This document shows positions 8,417-15,691 of a stretch of 64,000 nt of DNA, piece after piece. Within the stretch, counting starts at the first letter, position 1; every line of letters starts with the position of its first letter. Location of the stretch: positions 1 through 64,000 of the forward strand of contig NZ_JAALGD010000010.1 in NCBI RefSeq assembly GCF_011059135.1. The letters are read 5' to 3'. The position numbers and the translations under genes are program-made. The notes beneath the pieces are model-generated. The model was not told the DNA's origin and did not search any database. It saw only the letters and a list, made by a program, of their open reading frames with translations. This stretch comes from Brevibacillus sp. SYP-B805 (GTDB lineage Bacteria; Bacillota; Bacilli; Brevibacillales; Brevibacillaceae).

Positions 8417-9574
8417 ATGCGAATCGTTTACCTTGACAATGCAGCTTCGTCCTGGCCGAAACCGCCTGGGGTAAAAGAGGCGATGATGGAAGCGATCGAC
8501 GCATACGCAGCCAATCCGGGCAGAGGGGGCCATGCCCTTGCGATGAAAGCGAGCAAAACCGTCTTTCGGGCACGGATGCAGGTAGCGCGGTTGTTTGGGA
8601 TTAAAAACCCGAATGACCTCTTTTTTTATCTGAATGCGACCCAGGCGCTTAACCAGGCCATCAAAGGATTTGTGCAAAAAGGCGATCATGTGGTCACCTC
8701 TTCGATTGAACACAACTCCGTCCGGCGGCCGCTGGAATATTTGCGCCGAACCAAGCAGGTTGAGATTACGTATGTGGAGCCGCGGGAAGACGGGCTGTTC
8801 TATGCCGAGGATTTTGCCGCCGCGATCCGTCCCGATACGCGATTGGTGGTGGTCAGCCATGCTTCCAATTTGACGGGACTCATCCTGCCGATCAAAGAGA
8901 TCGGGGCAGCAGCCAAGGAAAGAGGAGCGGTTTTTCTTGTGGATGCTTCCCAAACAGCGGGAATCCTGCCGATCGATGTGGAGGCGATGAACATCGACAT
9001 GCTGGCATTCCCTGGGCACAAGGGTTTGTATGGTCCGCAGGGGACAGGCGGACTCTATGTACGGCATGACCTTGATCTGGAGCCATTGATCCATGGCGGA
9101 ACGGGAAGCCAATCGGAAGCCGTCGATCAGCCGTCGGCAAGGCCGGATCGCTTCGAGAGCGGAACGGTCAATACGGTTGGGCTGGCAGGCTTGTTGGCAG
9201 GCGTAACGTTTGTCATGGAAAAAGGGGTGGCGCAGATCCATGCTCACGAGTGGGCATTGACCAAAAAGGCGATTCTGTCGCTGCGAGAGCTTGCCGGCGT
9301 CGAAGTGTATGGGCCGGGCGTGGAGGTGGAGAGGGTCGGCGTCGTTTCTTTCAATATTGCCGGCGTGGATGCCTCGGAAGTCTCTTTCATCCTGGATCAA
9401 CAATACGGCATTGCCACACGTGCCGGTTATCACTGCACCCCGCTCGGACACCGGACGGCCGGCACGGAAGCCCGGGGAGCTGTTCGCGCAAGCTTTGGCA
9501 TTTTTAATACCGAAGAGGACGTGGAACTGCTTGTCCAAGCAGTGGATGAGATTGGGGCCGCATTCCGCGTATAA
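8417..9574 (+). CDS. Cysteine desulfurase family PLP enzyme (aminotransferase class V)
   Basis: Likely removes sulfur from cysteine. The 385-residue product starts YLDNAASSWPKP, has the PLP lysine in FPGHKGLYGPQGTGGLY (near residue 201) and a candidate catalytic cysteine in RAGYHCTPLGHRTAGT (near residue 340). The sequence resembles the desulfurase subgroup in Firmicutes that is not tied to an iron-sulfur operon, so the sulfur acceptor is unknown. GGGAGGAAG (8406-8414) supports ATG 8417 over the upstream in-frame ATG at 8396. It follows parB closely and may be read through from it. Confidence 0.88.
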   Translation: MRIVYLDNAASSWPKPPGVKEAMMEAIDAYAANPGRGGHALAMKASKTVFRARMQVARLFGIKNPNDLFFYLNATQALNQAIKGFVQKGDHVVTSSIEHNSVRRPLEYLRRTKQVEITYVEPREDGLFYAEDFAAAIRPDTRLVVVSHASNLTGLILPIKEIGAAAKERGAVFLVDASQTAGILPIDVEAMNIDMLAFPGHKGLYGPQGTGGLYVRHDLDLEPLIHGGTGSQSEAVDQPSARPDRFESGTVNTVGLAGLLAGVTFVMEKGVAQIHAHEWALTKKAILSLRELAGVEVYGPGVEVERVGVVSFNIAGVDASEVSFILDQQYGIATRAGYHCTPLGHRTAGTEARGAVRASFGIFNTEEDVELLVQAVDEIGAAFRV

Positions 9575-9603
9575 AAAAGAGACAGGCAGAGGAGAGAAAA
9601 AAC

Positions 9604-10323
9604 TTGATCTTGCTAGGAACGATTGTAAATGCCGCAGCCATCCTGATCGGATCAATCATCGGCAAGCTGTTGTCAGGCATTCCGGCCGGAATGAGGCAAA
9701 CGGTCATGCAAGGCATTGGACTGGCAGTGATTGTATTGGGATTAACCATGAGCTTCGAAACCAAAAACATTTTGCTGGTGATCGTCAGCATCGTAGTGGG
9801 GTCCATCCTGGGTGAATTGATGCGGGTAGAGGATCGGCTGAATCAGGCGGGGGCCTGGCTGGAGAAAAAAGTGGGCGGCAGCAAGGATGGAAGCATTGCT
9901 ACCGGTTTTGTGACGGCGACTCTAGTATACTGCATCGGCGCCATGGCGGTGTTGGGTTCGATGGACAGCGGGCTTCGAAACAATCATGATATTCTGTATA
10001 CCAAAGCGATGCTGGACGGATTTTCGGCCATTATTTTTACCTCAACCTTAGGGATAGGCGTGGCGTTTTCCGCGCTGCCTGTCTTTCTTTACCAAGGTTC
10101 AATTGCCCTGTTATCGACACAGATCAATCATCTGATCAGCAAAACGATGTTGGATTCGATCCTTGTGGAAGTGACGGCGGTAGGCGGACTCATGATTGTG
10201 GCGATTGGGATCAATATTTTGGAGCTGCGCAAAATAAACGTGGCCAATATGCTGCCCGCACTGGTGGTTGCGGCGGCAGGGGTTCCGATTGAGCACTGGC
10301 TGGCAGGTCTGTTCGGCAGGTAA
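9604..10323 (+). CDS. DUF554 family membrane protein (YdfK/YqgA-like)
   Basis: The 239-residue product has about six to seven hydrophobic segments and the family features GTIVNAAAILIGSIIG at the N-terminus and a long loop with KVGG before GFVTATLVYCIGAMAVLGSMDSG. The function of the family is not known; a transport role is only a guess. TTG 9604 is used as start because AGGAGAG (9590-9596) lies seven bases upstream and no later methionine fits the conserved N-terminus. Confidence 0.85.
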   Translation: MILLGTIVNAAAILIGSIIGKLLSGIPAGMRQTVMQGIGLAVIVLGLTMSFETKNILLVIVSIVVGSILGELMRVEDRLNQAGAWLEKKVGGSKDGSIATGFVTATLVYCIGAMAVLGSMDSGLRNNHDILYTKAMLDGFSAIIFTSTLGIGVAFSALPVFLYQGSIALLSTQINHLISKTMLDSILVEVTAVGGLMIVAIGINILELRKINVANMLPALVVAAAGVPIEHWLAGLFGR

Positions 10324-10469
10324 GAAGAGAGTGGAGTGGGGCAGCACCGCTTTACAGCTCCCATGAATAATGAGCATCCCTTCACACGTTTGGCAGTGAA
10401 ACGGGGTGCTTTTCGTTTTGGAAGAAGCCATGCGCGGGAACTCTTTTGGGAAAGCCTCTCATTTTTTTG

Positions 10470-10497
10470 TTGCAGCCGCCTTTCTGCATGGGATAAT
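10470..10497 (+). promoter_or_regulatory. Possible promoter of the diacylglycerol kinase family gene
   Basis: TTGCAG (10470-10475) and GATAAT (10492-10497) are 16 bp apart and end about 47 bp upstream of the start codon. The 220-bp gap before the gene holds nothing else recognisable. Confidence 0.45.
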
Positions 10498-10543
10498 GAA
10501 AGGGATAGAGATGACGGATTTATCGGGCGAGAGGAGAACAGGA

Positions 10544-11449
10544 ATGATTGGGTTCATCGTCAATCCCGTTTCCGGCAACGGACGCGGTGCAAAGGTTTGG
10601 CAGGCGATCGAGGAAAGATTGAAAGAGCGCCAGGTTTCTTACCTGGTGAAGATGACCGGAGAGCGCGGTGAAGCAGAGCGGTTGGCCGCGGAGATTGTCA
10701 GGCAGAATGGAATAACATTGGTGGTCGCGGTAGGAGGCGACGGTACGGTCCATGAAGTGGTGAACGGGCTGGTTCAGGCGAACACAGCATGCATGTTCAG
10801 TCATATTCCAACCGGTTCGGGCAACGATTTTTCCCGCGCGTACAACCTCTCCCTTGACCCGCAGCAGGCGATGGAGACCGTCCTGGCCCATGCATCCACC
10901 AAAGTGATCGATCTGTTGCAAATCAATCATCGCATCGCGGTCAATGCAATAGGGGCGGGGTTTGACGGGCAGGTAGCCAAAACCACGAATGAAGCCGGGT
11001 ACAAGAAGTTCTTTAACCGGATCAAACTTGGGCCATTTGCGTATATCCTGTCGGTTATTCGCGTGCTGTTTTCCTATCAGCCGAGCGATGTTACGCTGGA
11101 AGTGGACGGCACGGCTCACCGGTTGTCCAACGTCTGGCTCATTGCGATTGCCAACATCCCCAACTATGGCGGGGGCATGATGATTTGTCCGCAGGCGGTT
11201 CCGGATGACGGCATTGCGGAGGTGTGTGTGGTGAGCAATATCAGCCGGCTCTCCCTGCTGACGACTTTTCCGAAGATATTTACCGGTGCGCATGTGACCC
11301 ATCCGGCGGTTCGTTTTTATCGGGGAAAGCGCATCACCGTCAGCAGCGTGAGAACGCTGGTCGTGCACGCGGACGGCGAGGTGGTTGCAAAGACTCCCAT
11401 CACCGTAGAGGTTGTCCCGAAAAAGCAGCGGATTGTTGTCAACGAGTAA
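10544..11449 (+). CDS. Diacylglycerol/lipid kinase family protein
   Basis: The 301-residue product has the kinase signature VNPVSGNGRGAK at the N-terminus, VAVGGDGTVHEVVNGL (GGDGT near residue 64) and GSGNDFSRAY, which bind ATP and substrate. The C-terminal beta domain with HADGE is also present. Members phosphorylate diacylglycerol, sphingoid bases or related lipids; here recycling of diacylglycerol is the simplest role. ATG 10544 follows GAGGAG (10531-10536). A longer in-frame reading from 10406 lacks family similarity. Its terminator has been duplicated by the 249-bp element that follows. Confidence 0.88.
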   Translation: MIGFIVNPVSGNGRGAKVWQAIEERLKERQVSYLVKMTGERGEAERLAAEIVRQNGITLVVAVGGDGTVHEVVNGLVQANTACMFSHIPTGSGNDFSRAYNLSLDPQQAMETVLAHASTKVIDLLQINHRIAVNAIGAGFDGQVAKTTNEAGYKKFFNRIKLGPFAYILSVIRVLFSYQPSDVTLEVDGTAHRLSNVWLIAIANIPNYGGGMMICPQAVPDDGIAEVCVVSNISRLSLLTTFPKIFTGAHVTHPAVRFYRGKRITVSSVRTLVVHADGEVVAKTPITVEVVPKKQRIVVNE

Positions 11450-11473
11450 GAGACTTCCCACCCGGAAAGTCTC
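11450..11473 (+). repeat. Left copy of duplicated terminator hairpin (target duplication, element copy 2)
   Basis: This 24-bp near-palindrome (GAGACTT arm, CACCC loop, AAGTCTC arm) is repeated without any change, in direct orientation, at 11723-11746. The left copy is followed by the element instead of a T-run. Confidence 0.85.
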
Positions 11474-11722
11474 AGTGTGCAGACAAAGTCGGTTGATCAT
11501 GGGGAATGGTTCCTGCTCGCTCTCTTGACGACCCGCGAGGAAGTGGGCCGTGTCCGCTCCGAAACGCGACGCGGGCAGGGGGCTCAACATCTGGGCGTCT
11601 CAGCGAAGTGAGACTCACGCCCCCTGGGACCCCGCGTCTTTGTTTCTCCGCTGAGTCGGTCGTCAAAGGAGCTCGCCTGGCCCCATTACTCCATGCCCCA
11701 AACAGAAGTTTGTCATCAGTCT
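11474..11722 (-). mobile_element. Non-coding ~250 bp element in a terminator (copy 2, inverted)
   Basis: On the minus strand this copy begins CAGACTGATG and ends GTCTGCACACT, exactly like the copy at 6144-6395, and keeps the same internal hairpin arms (for example CAGGGGGC with GCCCCCTG and GACGCGGG with CCCGCGTC). It is flanked by perfect 24-bp direct repeats made of the host terminator. The perfect duplication suggests a younger insertion than copy 1. No transposase gene for it is present in the window. Confidence 0.85.
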
Positions 11723-11753
11723 GAGACTTCCCACCCGGAAAGTCTCTTTTCTT
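11723..11753 (+). terminator. Terminator of the lipid kinase gene, right copy
   Basis: The right copy of the 24-bp hairpin is followed by TTTTCTTC, so it is the functional terminator. It lies between the lipid kinase gene and the convergent yyaC gene. Confidence 0.8.
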
Positions 11754-12365
11754 CTATCCCTCATGGGCCATCCCCCCAAGGGTAACATTGTCCCAGGAAA
11801 GATAGAGCGCGCTGTCGTGTATCGCGGAAGCAATCACTTCTGCCATCTGCATCACAATATGAAGGCGGGTGTTCTGCAAGACGAAATACTCCATGAAGCC
11901 GCCGACATTGACGATGCCGGTGATATGAAAGGTGCCGACTGCGGGAAGCTCCTTTTTCACGCCGGCGCCCGGTTTGAGAGGGCCATCAATCACATTGATG
12001 GATCCGACATTGCTGAATTGCCCAAGACACGCGTCGATGGCGATGATCAGAGGATCTTGATGGAGTCGGGTTATGTTGTCGATTTGATCAACCAGATTCA
12101 TGGCATGGACGGGAGATTCCAGGGTGCCGTATACATGGTACCGATCCGTGTGAAGAGATTGCAGCTTGGTTCCAACCAGAGGGCCGAGGGCGTCACCGGT
12201 TGACCGGTCCGTACCGATGCACAGGATGACAATCTCCTGATGGGACGGACGCATGCGCAAACGATCCGCAAGGTGGCGGGCCAAGAGATCGATGGCATTC
12301 GCTTGCTTGTATTCCACTTTAAAGGGCGGGGGGGAGTCGTCCAACCGATTGTTCAACAGATTCAT
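11754..12365 (-). CDS. yyaC: Spore protease YyaC family protein
   Basis: The 203-residue product contains VILCIGTDRSTGDALGPL and IAIDACLG, the signature of the YyaC sporulation family, whose fold resembles the germination protease GPR and hydrogenase maturation proteases. It is thought to act in developing spores. The gene lies among the soj-rpsF genes of the origin region as in Bacillus subtilis and is on the opposite strand to its neighbours. GGGAGG sits five bases before the start codon on the minus strand. It supports an endospore-forming host. Confidence 0.9.
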   Translation of the reverse strand: MNLLNNRLDDSPPPFKVEYKQANAIDLLARHLADRLRMRPSHQEIVILCIGTDRSTGDALGPLVGTKLQSLHTDRYHVYGTLESPVHAMNLVDQIDNITRLHQDPLIIAIDACLGQFSNVGSINVIDGPLKPGAGVKKELPAVGTFHITGIVNVGGFMEYFVLQNTRLHIVMQMAEVIASAIHDSALYLSWDNVTLGGMAHEG

Positions 12366-12522
12366 CGCAACCTCCCAAGGATGGAAAAGTATTCACAGTG
12401 TATGCCGAAAAGAGACAACTTATACCCGGTTATGAGAACGTTGACACATTTTTGAAAAATCGTCGTAGCTGGCGTCCTCAGCCTCCAACGGGTAAAATGA
12501 AGAAGGGGAAGGAGGGGGAGAA

Positions 12523-12798
12523 GTGAACGGCAGCACCGTTTTGATAGCGTTTGACTCCACGCAGCAGGCACTGCGGGCGGAAATGCTTCTGGAGTACGCC
12601 GACATCGACATTGACACCAGACCGACCCCGAAAGAGATTACGGCAGGATGCGCCTTATCCATCGAGTTCCCGTTCACGGATTACCAACTGGCCCGCGAAG
12701 TGATCGAGAGCCAACAGGTGGCGATAAGAGGGTACTTCCGCAAGTTTTCCGCGCTATACGAGGAAATAGACGAAACCGGAGAACGAAAGGAGAGGTAG
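12523..12798 (+). CDS. DUF3343 domain protein
   Basis: A 91-residue protein with the pattern VLIAFDSTQQALRAEMLLEY at the start and TRPTPKEITAGCALSIEF in the middle, typical of DUF3343 (putative Se/S-carrier-like proteins) including the conserved GC before the second half. The function is not established. GTG 12523 is preceded by a long GGAGGGGGAG site. The next gene (mscS-like) begins 3 bp after its stop, so they form an operon. Confidence 0.82.
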   Translation: MNGSTVLIAFDSTQQALRAEMLLEYADIDIDTRPTPKEITAGCALSIEFPFTDYQLAREVIESQQVAIRGYFRKFSALYEEIDETGERKER

Positions 12799-12801
12799 CG
12801 T

Positions 12802-13701
12802 TTGACTTCGCAGCAAGTGACTTGGTATAACACGTTGTACCGGAGAATCCTCGACTATGTAACGAATGAGCAGCTTTGGATCAATATCGGTCTGGCGCTC
12901 GTCAAGATTATCGCGATCATCATTGCCGCAAAAGTTGTGGTTTCATTGACGCATGCTTTCGTGAACCGCATCTTTCAGAACCGGGAAGGAAGCCGGATCC
13001 AATTTGAACGTCGGCGTGTTGACACCCTGCGCGTCCTGATCAACAATGTGACAACATACATCATCTACTTTTTGGCCATATTGATGGTGCTGAAACAGCT
13101 GGGCTTTGACCTGCAGCCGGTGCTGGTCAGCGCCGGCGTTGTCGGCCTTGCCGTGGGGTTTGGGGCACAGAGCCTGGTACGCGACGTCATCACGGGCTTT
13201 TTTATTATCTTTGAGGATCAGTTCGCGGTGGGGGACGTGGTTACCATCAATAACTTTAACGGAACCGTCCAGGAGATCGGCTTGCGGGTCACCCGGATCC
13301 GCAGCTGGACGGGAGAGGTCCATATCATTCCCAATGGCAGCATCAAACAAGTGACCAACTTTTCCGTTCAAAACACGATGGCGGTGGTCGATGTCTCCGT
13401 CGCTTATGAAGAGGATTTGGAGTACGTGGAGAAAGTGATTGCCGAAGTGGCCAAGCAGCTCAAGCAGGAAACGGAAGAGATCGTGGGTGACCCGCAAGTG
13501 CTGGGCGTACAGGCATTTGGCCCGTCCGACGTCATCATCCGGGTAGTCGCCGAATGCAAACCGAATACCCATTATGCGGTAGCCCGCAAGCTGCGCGCCA
13601 TGATCAAAAGGGAATTCGACGCCAGAGGAATCGAGATTCCGTATCCGAAGACGGTGACGGTGACCATGCCTTCCGATAAAGCAAGATTACGGGGAGAGTA
13701 G
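12802..13701 (+). CDS. Small-conductance mechanosensitive channel (MscS family, YkuT-like)
   Basis: The 299-residue product has three hydrophobic segments (about residues 24-48, 70-92 and 98-122). The pore-lining helix is in SAGVVGLAVGFGAQSLVRDVI, followed by the beta domain (FEDQFAVGDVV) and the alpha-beta C-terminus. Such channels open under membrane tension to protect against osmotic downshock. TTG 12802 is used because AAAGGAGAGG lies six bases upstream. It sits between DUF3343 and DUF951 genes with gaps of only 3 and 4 bp. Confidence 0.92.
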   Translation: MTSQQVTWYNTLYRRILDYVTNEQLWINIGLALVKIIAIIIAAKVVVSLTHAFVNRIFQNREGSRIQFERRRVDTLRVLINNVTTYIIYFLAILMVLKQLGFDLQPVLVSAGVVGLAVGFGAQSLVRDVITGFFIIFEDQFAVGDVVTINNFNGTVQEIGLRVTRIRSWTGEVHIIPNGSIKQVTNFSVQNTMAVVDVSVAYEEDLEYVEKVIAEVAKQLKQETEEIVGDPQVLGVQAFGPSDVIIRVVAECKPNTHYAVARKLRAMIKREFDARGIEIPYPKTVTVTMPSDKARLRGE

Positions 13702-13705
13702 GGAG

Positions 13706-13924
13706 ATGGAACGCAAAACATTTGCTTTGGGCGATATCGTACAGATGAAAAAACCGCATCCGTGCGGGACCAACGCCTGGAAGGTCATCCGCATGGGGGC
13801 TGACATCCGGATCAAATGCACGGGCTGCGATCACAGCGTGTTGATCCCGCGGCTCGAGTTTGAACGAAAAATGAAAAAAGTGCTGGTACAGGCGCATCCG
13901 GAAAATCAGGATCAGCAAGGATAA
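13706..13924 (+). CDS. DUF951 small protein (YyzM-like)
   Basis: A 72-residue protein with the family pattern LGDIVQMKKPHPCGTNAW and CTGCDHSVLIPR. The cysteines (CG and CxxC) suggest a zinc site, and the fold is thought to be an SH3-like barrel. This family is nearly always encoded next to mscS and ychF in Bacillales. No biochemical role is known. The start has GGGAG in the preceding stop region. Confidence 0.88.
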   Translation: MERKTFALGDIVQMKKPHPCGTNAWKVIRMGADIRIKCTGCDHSVLIPRLEFERKMKKVLVQAHPENQDQQG

Positions 13925-13933
13925 GAAAAATAT

Positions 13934-13963
13934 TTGAGCACCATTCTTTTCTTTTTCTATAAT
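13934..13963 (+). promoter_or_regulatory. Promoter of the Ig-like domain protein gene
   Basis: TTGAGC (13934-13939) and a perfect TATAAT (13958-13963) are 18 bp apart. Transcription would start near 13970, which excludes the in-frame ATG at 13968 as start and favours GTG 14004. Confidence 0.65.
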
Positions 13964-14003
13964 CCGCATGAAAAGAATTTGTGGATTAGAAGGGGGAAGC
14001 GTG

Positions 14004-15143
14004 GTGTTCAATTTTTGTCGGAGTCGGATCAATGGTTGGCTCGCAGCATGGGGAACGGCAGTGATTTTGGTTTTGATTGCAGCGGTGTCGGCCGGTGCGG
14101 AGGATCGAACGCCGCCAGCCATACGGGTGCTGCCGGCGGACGGTGCGGACGATGTCCGGGTTGACAGCCAGATGACGGTCACGTTCAGCGAAGCTGTCAA
14201 ACTGGGGAACGGTGCCGCAATCTCTTCGCGCAATGCGGGATCGCTGTTTGTCTTTACACAACTGGATAACAATCAAAGTGTGGAAGTGAGTGTGAGCTGG
14301 AGCCAATCCCAAAAAAGGCTGACGATCAAGCCGAAGAAGCCGCTGGCATTTGGGGGGACCTATCAGTTCAAGATACCGGCCGGCAAGGTGATCGACCGGG
14401 CGGGAAACGGGAATCAGGCCGTACTGGTCATGTTCAGGACGGAAGAAGCGGGACCGCCGCTTGGAGTAAGCGTTCAACCGACACATGGGGAGACGGATGT
14501 ACCAGTGGACAGCCTGATCCGTCTGACGTTCAACAAGCCGGTGACCAGAGCCAACAAGACGGAGATCACCAACGATGCGATCGCCAACATCATCAAAATA
14601 AACGACAGCAAGGGAAGACGGGTCGACTTCATCGGAAGCTGGGATGCCGACCGCCGGATGATCACCCTGGACCCGGTGGGAAATCTGAACGGTGGAACGA
14701 CTTATACGGTGACGCTCCTGGAGAACAAGATCATGGATCGACAAGGTGTCAAAAACCCGTTGGTCATCAGCAATTTTACGACCAGACCCGCGCTTGACAC
14801 AATTGCGCCAGTGGCTACCATCAATCCCGCCCACGGCAGCAGCAATGTTTCGCTTTCCCCCAAGATCACCCTGCAGTTTGCCGAAGATATCCTCCTGCCT
14901 GACGGGACGCCCTTGTCGAGCAAGGCGGTAAAAGGGATGATCCTTTTCTTTGACGAGAAGGGGGCACAAATCGATTATTCCGCCACCTGGAACAAAAGCA
15001 AGCGTACCATGACGCTCAAGGTGAAGGGAAGGTTGCAAAATTATACCACGTATACCTTGATTCTGCCCGCCGGCTGTGTAAAGGATCTGGCAGGCAATGT
15101 CAACAAGCAGGCAGCAGTTACGTTTACGACCGGCAACCGCTAA
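14004..15143 (+). CDS. Secreted protein with three Ig-like (Big_5/SbsA-type) domains
   Basis: The 379-residue product begins with a signal-like segment (AWGTAVILVLIAAVSAGA) and then has three repeats of about 105 residues. Each opens with a similar pattern: PPAIRVLPADGADDVRVDS, GVSVQPTHGETDVPVDS and PVATINPAHGSSNVSLSP. Each also carries the TFSEAV/TFNKPV/QFAEDI strand and a TYT..L..G...D..GN ending. Such domains occur in S-layer and other cell-surface proteins. No enzyme or S-layer homology domain is attached, so it may be a free surface protein. AAGGGGG lies seven bases before GTG 14004. Confidence 0.85.
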   Translation: MFNFCRSRINGWLAAWGTAVILVLIAAVSAGAEDRTPPAIRVLPADGADDVRVDSQMTVTFSEAVKLGNGAAISSRNAGSLFVFTQLDNNQSVEVSVSWSQSQKRLTIKPKKPLAFGGTYQFKIPAGKVIDRAGNGNQAVLVMFRTEEAGPPLGVSVQPTHGETDVPVDSLIRLTFNKPVTRANKTEITNDAIANIIKINDSKGRRVDFIGSWDADRRMITLDPVGNLNGGTTYTVTLLENKIMDRQGVKNPLVISNFTTRPALDTIAPVATINPAHGSSNVSLSPKITLQFAEDILLPDGTPLSSKAVKGMILFFDEKGAQIDYSATWNKSKRTMTLKVKGRLQNYTTYTLILPAGCVKDLAGNVNKQAAVTFTTGNR

Positions 15144-15164
15144 GCGGAAGACGAAAGAAAAAAA

Positions 15165-15195
15165 GGATGCAGCCGTGCGCTGGCATCCTTTTTTT
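15165..15195 (+). terminator. Terminator after the Ig-like protein gene
   Basis: GGATGC (15165-15170) pairs with GCATCC (15183-15188). The stem extends through flanking A and T runs, and seven T follow. Confidence 0.85.
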
Positions 15196-15256
15196 GCGGA
15201 GAGGTTTTCAATGACGGAAGGATCGGACCCGCCATTTGCTAATGTCGCCGAATCAA

Positions 15257-15346
15257 TTAGTTTTCGGCAGCACCAACGATCACGAGGAGAATGAATAGTA
15301 CCAGTATCAACGCAAAATCGTCGAAATCGCCATGGAACAGACCCAC
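15257..15346 (-). CDS. YjcZ-family sporulation miniprotein
   Basis: A 29-residue reading frame on the minus strand translates to MGLFHGDFDDF followed by the hydrophobic stretch ALILVLFILLVIVGA. This is the hallmark of the tiny YjcZ/SscA-like proteins of spore formers, where FALIVVLFILLIIVG is nearly invariant. TAGGAGGTG lies eight bases before the GTG start. The surrounding region is otherwise non-coding. Confidence 0.85.
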   Translation of the reverse strand: MGLFHGDFDDFALILVLFILLVIVGAAEN

Positions 15347-15437
15347 TGATAAACACCTCCTAGCGTAGTTTCATTACCTATGCTATGTAGGCGTGAAAGA
15401 GGAGGTATGGGCTTCCGTCCAGTTTTGTGAAAATAAA

Positions 15438-15553
15438 TTATTCACAGAAAATCCACAGAAAATGTGAATAACTGCAGTGGACAGCTGGGGATTTTTCCGG
15501 GCTCAAGCATGTTTCAGTGGATAACTGATTCTTTACCCACAAAGTTATTCACA
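15438..15553. other. DnaA-box cluster
   Basis: Within 116 bp there are three perfect TTATTCACA boxes (15438-15446 and 15545-15553 on +, 15463-15471 on -). Two boxes have one mismatch (TTATCCACT on - at 15516-15524, TTACCCACA on + at 15533-15541) and one has two mismatches (15449-15457). An AT-rich stretch follows (about 15556-15610). The rest of the 345 bp between the YjcZ gene and pepF has no gene. Such clusters bind DnaA and may titrate it or regulate nearby genes. Confidence 0.8.
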
Positions 15554-15691
15554 CAGGGGATATTTGTAGAAAATTTTTGATCGAATATTTGAAATTTTAT
15601 CTTTATTAAGGAGGGATTTTGGACAGCGGATATAATACCTAGCTTTACGGGCACGCTAATTACCAAAAGAAAGAAAAATGGGGGGCACAAT

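Noticed and set aside
11763-12203. Plus-strand open frame opposite yyaC
   Set aside because: The minus strand encodes a complete YyaC protein with a good start; the plus frame resembles nothing.
15438-15610. Taking the DnaA-box cluster as the chromosome origin
   Set aside because: The dnaA gene is not here, and the gene order places oriC to the left of the window. A titration or regulatory site is the safer reading.
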